Below are positions 7,174 to 9,493 of a stretch of DNA of 9,493 nt, piece after piece. The notes beneath the pieces were generated by a model. It worked only from the letters and a program-made list of their open reading frames with translations, was not told the origin of the DNA and searched no databases. Origin of the DNA: SZUA-254 sp964596065 (GTDB lineage Bacteria; Bacteroidota; Ignavibacteria; UBA10030; SZUA-254). Each line of letters starts with the position of its first letter. Within the stretch, counting starts at the first letter, position 1. Both the position numbers and the translations under genes were made by a program. Location: NCBI GenBank assembly GCA_964596065.1, contig CAZQSM010000075.1:1-9493 (forward strand). The letters run 5' to 3'.

Positions 7174-8024
7174 AGACCGCCGGCGCCATCGGAAAGTTAC
7201 TCGGGCCGGCGGCGGTCACCGCGCTCCTGGCGGTCCTCCTCCCGGTCCCGCCCCGCGCTTCCGCCCTCCCGCCCCCGCCGCCCGATTCGTCGGTGTCGAT
7301 GTTCCAGGTGGGCGAGGAACTGGTCTACAACGTGAGCTACGCGTCGGTCAACCTCGGCCAGGTCCGGATCAGGGTGCTCGACCGCCGGGAGGAGAAGGGC
7401 CGGACGGTCTTCGTCGCGCAGGCGAACATCGATTCCTACAAGGGTGTCCCCTTCGTGGACCTTCACGCCCTCTACGATAATTTCATCGACGAACGGATGC
7501 ACTCGGCGTGGTTCCGGAGCCGCCTCAAGGGCGACCACGGCTGGGACACCGTGTCGTATTCCTACGATTATCCCGGCAAAAAACTCTTCGTTTCGGGCCG
7601 TCCGGCGCCCGGCGGCGGCAAGAACCTCGACGATACGCTCTCGATCGAAAGTTTCTACCAGGACGGGCTCTCACTCTTCTTCTATGCGCGACAGGAGGTC
7701 CTGAGCCGGCGCCAGGTCACCGTTGCCACTGTGGTCAACGAAAAGAAGGGTACGACCTCGTTCGAATTCGGGTCGGAGCGGATGGGCGAGGAGATCGACG
7801 CGGTGGACTACCCGGTGGATGTCGCCTATTTCCGGGGCGAGGCCGGCTTCGTCGGCATCTTCGGCCTCACCGGGGATTTCGAGGGCTGGTTCAGCCACGA
7901 CGCGGCCCGTGTGCCCATCCTCGCCAAGATGAAAGTCCTCATCGGCAGCGTCAGGATCGAGCTGATGAAATGGACGAGGCCCGGCTGGACTCCCCCCCGC
8001 CACGTCCGGGGCGAGGGACGGTGA
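7170..8024 (+). CDS. DUF3108 family exported protein, probable CTG start
   Basis: From the proposed start this is a 284-residue periplasmic or outer-membrane-facing protein of the DUF3108 family, whose function is not firmly known. Family signs are FQVGEELVYNVSYASVNLGQ near the N-terminus, the central YQDGLSLFFYARQEVL, and the C-terminal FEGWFSHDAARVPILAKMKV with IGSVRIELMKW. The conventional start is a GTG at 7293, but the frame is open upstream to the TAA at 7122. It encodes a convincing signal peptide: KTAGAIGK, then a hydrophobic core VTALLAVLLPV, ending in ASA at about residues 30-32 before a proline run. No ATG, GTG or TTG lies in that stretch. The CTG at 7170 overlaps the protease TGA (CTGA), mirroring the ATGA and GTGA junctions nearby, so I chose it. 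Family assignment is firm; the exact start is inferred. Confidence 0.82.
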   Translation: MKTAGAIGKLLGPAAVTALLAVLLPVPPRASALPPPPPDSSVSMFQVGEELVYNVSYASVNLGQVRIRVLDRREEKGRTVFVAQANIDSYKGVPFVDLHALYDNFIDERMHSAWFRSRLKGDHGWDTVSYSYDYPGKKLFVSGRPAPGGGKNLDDTLSIESFYQDGLSLFFYARQEVLSRRQVTVATVVNEKKGTTSFEFGSERMGEEIDAVDYPVDVAYFRGEAGFVGIFGLTGDFEGWFSHDAARVPILAKMKVLIGSVRIELMKWTRPGWTPPRHVRGEGR

Positions 8025-8530
8025 TCCAGGCGTACGGCGGGATTACGCCGACGATCGACCCGTCCGTCTTCCTCGCGGCGGGATCGGTGGTCGTCGGCAA
8101 CGTCACCATCGGCCGCGACTCGAGCGTCTGGTTCAATACCGTCGTGCGGGGGGACCTGAACCCGATATCGATCGGCGAGCGGACGAACCTCCAGGACGGG
8201 TGCGTCCTCCACGTGGACCACGAGCGGTACGGGCTGACGATCGGGTCCGAGGTGACGGTGGGGCACGGGGCCATCGTCCACGCCTGCACGGTGGGGGACG
8301 GGAGCCTCGTCGGGATGGGCGCGATCGTCCTCGACGGCGCGGTGGTGGGAACGGGGTGCCTCGTCGCCGCGGGATCGCTCGTGAAAATGCGCGACGTCAT
8401 CCCCGACGGGGTCCTCGCGGCCGGGTCGCCCGCGAGGATCGTTCGTCCCCTGTCGCCGGAGGAAATCGCGGGGCTCCGGCGGACTGCGCTCAACTACGTG
8501 GCCTACGCCCGGTCTTACCTCCCCCGGTGA
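8021..8530 (+). CDS. gamma-class carbonic anhydrase-like hexapeptide-repeat protein
   Basis: The 169-residue protein is a left-handed beta-helix of hexapeptide repeats (VVVGNVTIGRDSSVWFN, IGERTNLQDG, VGTGCLVAAGS), expected to form a trimer with metal sites between subunits. The three gamma carbonic anhydrase metal ligands are present: His64 in VLHVD, and His82 and His87 in VGHGAIVHAC. The conserved Arg43-Gly-Asp45 and Gln58-Asp59 are also present. CO2 hydration is therefore possible, though many proteins of this compact type, such as YrdA and PaaY relatives, have low or unproven activity. A C-terminal helix (PEEIAGLRRTALNYVAYA) is typical. It starts with GTG at 8021 in a GTGA overlap with the DUF3108 stop, preceded by GAGGGA. 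In-frame sequence further upstream overlaps DUF3108 and looks like shadow translation. It is probably the last gene of the unit. Confidence 0.92.
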   Translation: MIQAYGGITPTIDPSVFLAAGSVVVGNVTIGRDSSVWFNTVVRGDLNPISIGERTNLQDGCVLHVDHERYGLTIGSEVTVGHGAIVHACTVGDGSLVGMGAIVLDGAVVGTGCLVAAGSLVKMRDVIPDGVLAAGSPARIVRPLSPEEIAGLRRTALNYVAYARSYLPR

Positions 8531-8584
8531 ACGGGTCAATTTGCCGGGATTGGGGAGCCTGTCGACGGATTCACGGCCGGCTAC

Positions 8585-8614
8585 TTGACATTGATGGAAG
8601 TGTGATATTATATT
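8585..8614 (+). promoter_or_regulatory. strong promoter of the cold-shock gene
   Basis: A perfect -35 TTGACA (8585-8590) is followed by an AT-rich -10 region. Two registers fit: TATATT at 8609-8614 with an 18-bp spacer, or TATTAT at 8606-8611 with a 15-bp spacer and an upstream TG at 8603-8604 (extended -10). Either way transcription begins near 8617-8621, which leaves a leader of about 140 nt before the ATG at 8759. Confidence 0.75.
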
Positions 8615-8619
8615 CACAC
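8600..8619 (+). promoter_or_regulatory. perfect dyad across the cold-shock -10 element (operator candidate)
   Basis: GTGTGA (8600-8605) and TCACAC (8614-8619) are a perfect 6-bp inverted repeat around 8 AT-only bases that contain the -10 hexamer. Because the dyad lies mostly upstream of the expected transcription start, it is more likely to be read as DNA than as an RNA hairpin. A dimeric repressor bound here would block the promoter. The half-sites resemble CRP sites (TGTGA/TCACA), but the spacing is 8 rather than 6. Confidence 0.45.
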
Positions 8620-8646
8620 AGAATCCGACAGTTCAACACACGGGGG

Positions 8647-8662
8647 ACAGGCGAACAGGCGA
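8647..8662 (+). repeat. tandem 8-bp repeat in the cold-shock leader
   Basis: ACAGGCGA occurs twice back to back at 8647-8654 and 8655-8662, with no mismatch, inside the transcribed leader of the cold-shock gene. It is followed by an A/C-rich, apparently unstructured stretch to about 8694. It may be a duplicated protein- or RNA-contact site, or a simple slippage duplication. Confidence 0.6.
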
Positions 8663-8694
8663 AGATCATCACGATCACTAACACAACACCATCT

Positions 8695-8738
8695 CTGACC
8701 GGGCCCGGAGACGCCCGTTTCCGTGAGGCCACGGTCAG
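8695..8738 (+). promoter_or_regulatory. long imperfect stem-loop in the cold-shock 5' leader
   Basis: CTGACCG (8695-8701) pairs with CGGTCAG (8732-8738). The stem continues with GGCC-type pairing of 8702-8705 to 8727-8730 past a one-base bulge (A8731). It then continues with CGGA (8706-8709) to TCCG (8720-8723) past a three-base bulge. This makes about 15 bp around a 10-nt loop, ending 4 nt before the Shine-Dalgarno sequence. Long structured leaders that change with temperature are known for cspA-type mRNAs in Escherichia coli. A similar role here is an inference. Confidence 0.55.
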
Positions 8739-8742
8739 CAGC

Positions 8743-8754
8743 GGAGGAGGAAGG
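8743..8754 (+). promoter_or_regulatory. strong Shine-Dalgarno sequence of the cold-shock gene
   Basis: GGAGGAGGAAGG includes AGGAGG (8745-8750), 8 nt before the ATG at 8759. It is by far the best ribosome-binding site in the window, and it decides for the ATG at 8759 over the in-frame GTG at 8723, which has no such site and would add a non-conserved N-terminal extension. Confidence 0.85.
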
Positions 8755-8758
8755 CAAG

Positions 8759-8968
8759 ATGGCGACCGGCACAGTGAAGTGGTTCGACGGGAAAAAGGGG
8801 TACGGTTTCATCATTCCGGTTGAAGGGAGCGGGGACGTGTTCGTTCATTACACCTCCATCCAGTCAGACCGGGAGTTTCGAACCCTGAAAGAGGGGATGT
8901 CAGTGCAATTTGACCTCACAGAGGGAAAAAAAGGACTCCAGGCGCAAAAAGTCGTGGTGATACGATAA
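8759..8968 (+). CDS. cold-shock domain protein (CspA family)
   Basis: This 69-residue single-domain protein binds single-stranded RNA and DNA, and members commonly act as RNA chaperones. It matches the family closely: the start GTVKWFDGKKGYGF contains RNP1 (KGYGFI, residues 13-18), and RNP2 is DVFVHY (26-31). The ending REFRTLKEGMSVQFDLTEG, then AQKVVVI, is typical. Length is normal. It appears monocistronic, with its own promoter, a long structured leader, a strong Shine-Dalgarno sequence and a probable terminator downstream. Codon choice is less GC-biased than in the neighbouring genes (GTT, CAT, ATT and ACA appear), as often seen in highly expressed genes. Whether it is cold-induced or constitutive cannot be decided from sequence alone. 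Confidence 0.97.
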   Translation: MATGTVKWFDGKKGYGFIIPVEGSGDVFVHYTSIQSDREFRTLKEGMSVQFDLTEGKKGLQAQKVVVIR

Positions 8969-8990
8969 CCCCCTGCCTCGTGCGTCACTC

Positions 8991-9039
8991 AAACCCCCGA
9001 GCGCCGGGCCCGTCAACAGCCCTGCCAACGGGGTTTTTT
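8991..9039 (+). terminator. probable intrinsic terminator after the cold-shock gene
   Basis: Two alternative stems end at a run of six Ts (9034-9039). The compact one pairs CCCGT (9009-9013) with ACGGG (9028-9032) around a 14-nt loop. The longer one pairs AAACCCC (8991-8997) with GGGGTTT (9030-9036), enclosing further GC-rich sequence. The T-run directly after a G-rich arm is the main evidence. Folding would be needed to choose between the stems. Confidence 0.6.
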
Positions 9040-9071
9040 GTTGTCAAACAGACGATCGGGACCGCACACAC

Positions 9072-9493
9072 ATGGCGTACGTTTTTACATCGTCGGACTT
9101 CAGAAAAATCGGAAAAACGCTGGGCGTCGTTCCGAAACAGAAAGGAAACAACGTCCGCTACCAGATCGGCGGTCCTTCCGATCCGAGGAAACTGACGCTC
9201 GAGGTCTACCCCGGCATCCCGATCGGGAAGAAGAAGGGAAATCTCGTCACCGTCTACACGAACAATTCCCATCTGCAGCTCCATTTTTGCTCCGGGTTCG
9301 TCGTGAGCCCGATGCTGCGCGAGGTCACGTTCATCGGCGAATCGGGCGGCAAGCTCTCCGGCCTGATCGTCGAGAAGGAGGGAGGTTGTTCACTCTACGC
9401 CAACGTCGAACGGGAGATCCTCTCGGGGGATTTCACGAACCTGGGGCCCGAGGTGATGCTGTCGGGGATCGCGCTGTCGCTCACCGAGTCGAT
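9072..9493 (+). CDS. unrecognised conserved-looking protein, 3' end cut by the window
   Basis: From the ATG at 9072 the frame is open to the last base, giving 140 complete codons without a stop, so the gene continues beyond the window. The protein starts MAYVFTSSDFRKIGKTLGV. It has a basic patch (IPIGKKKGN), a strand-rich middle (VTVYTNNSHLQLHFCSGF), a glycine-rich segment with cysteine (EKEGGCSLY), and an acidic stretch near the cut (SGDFTNLGPEVM). There is no signal peptide or membrane segment, so it is probably cytoplasmic. Codon use matches the neighbouring genes (GTC, ATC, CTC, GGC, GAG preferred), which supports real coding. No good Shine-Dalgarno sequence is visible; CGGGA at about 9057-9061 is the closest. 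I recognise no family and assign no function. A competing 71-codon frame at 8980-9195 has poor coding character. Confidence 0.75.
   Translation, partial: MAYVFTSSDFRKIGKTLGVVPKQKGNNVRYQIGGPSDPRKLTLEVYPGIPIGKKKGNLVTVYTNNSHLQLHFCSGFVVSPMLREVTFIGESGGKLSGLIVEKEGGCSLYANVEREILSGDFTNLGPEVMLSGIALSLTES

Noticed and set aside
7508..8020. Upstream in-frame extension of the carbonic anhydrase-like gene
   Set aside because: It is out-of-frame shadow of DUF3108. The hexapeptide protein begins naturally at the GTG at 8021.
8523..8535. CCCG/CGGG hairpin across the stop of the carbonic anhydrase-like gene as a terminator
   Set aside because: The stem is only 4 bp and no T-run follows, so this level of pairing is expected by chance in GC-rich DNA.
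8601..8618. CRP-type binding site (TGTGA/TCACA)
   Set aside because: The arms match but the spacing is 8 bp instead of 6, and the position over the -10 would not suit activation. It is kept only as a generic dyad.
9041..9071. Promoter for the last gene starting at TTGTCA
   Set aside because: No acceptable -10 hexamer lies 16-18 bp downstream.
8980..9195. 71-codon plus-strand frame between the cold-shock gene and the last gene
   Set aside because: It runs through the terminator region and overlaps the better-coding frame from 9072. Its composition is Arg, Ser and Thr rich without motifs.

Overview
The window is GC-rich and almost fully coding, and every credible gene lies on the + strand. 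It looks like a chromosomal segment from the Fibrobacterota-Chlorobiota-Bacteroidota (FCB) group or a related uncultured lineage. This placement is an inference. It rests on a LysRS whose catalytic-core wording (FDGVYEF, FRNEGMDR, VAYRDYRWMM) resembles Bacteroidota-type enzymes as I remember them, a TonB-dependent receptor with an N-terminal carboxypeptidase-regulatory-like domain, and a glycosyltransferase and DUF3108 protein of kinds common in that group. I cannot name a genus. I see no tRNA, rRNA, CRISPR array, insertion sequence or phage gene.

Layout. (1) 1-94 is a short leader with a weak promoter candidate. (2) 95-5493 is a tightly packed run: lysS, a TonB-dependent outer-membrane receptor, a small lipoprotein, and a family 2 glycosyltransferase. 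The junctions are an ATGA overlap, an 11-base overlap and a GTGA overlap, so the four genes are probably one transcript. (3) 5494-5571 holds a small stem-loop over the glycosyltransferase stop codon and a near-consensus sigma70-type promoter (TTGACT, 17 bp, TATACT). (4) 5572-8530 is a second run: an S41 C-terminal processing protease, a DUF3108 periplasmic protein, and a gamma-class carbonic anhydrase-like hexapeptide protein, joined by CTGA and GTGA overlaps. (5) 8531-8968 is a cold-shock protein gene. It has its own strong promoter, a perfect dyad across the -10 region, a leader of about 140 nt with a tandem repeat and a long stem-loop, and a strong Shine-Dalgarno sequence. (6) About 8991-9039 is a probable intrinsic terminator. 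(7) From 9072 to the window end is an unrecognised gene that runs off the edge.

Most of the content is ordinary: envelope biogenesis and transport genes attached to housekeeping genes. Three things merit a second look. The DUF3108 gene has a clear signal-peptide coding stretch that no ATG, GTG or TTG can start, which implies a CTG start overlapping the protease stop codon. The cold-shock gene control region is unusually structured. The truncated last gene has no function I can assign. I found no convincing new multi-gene system.
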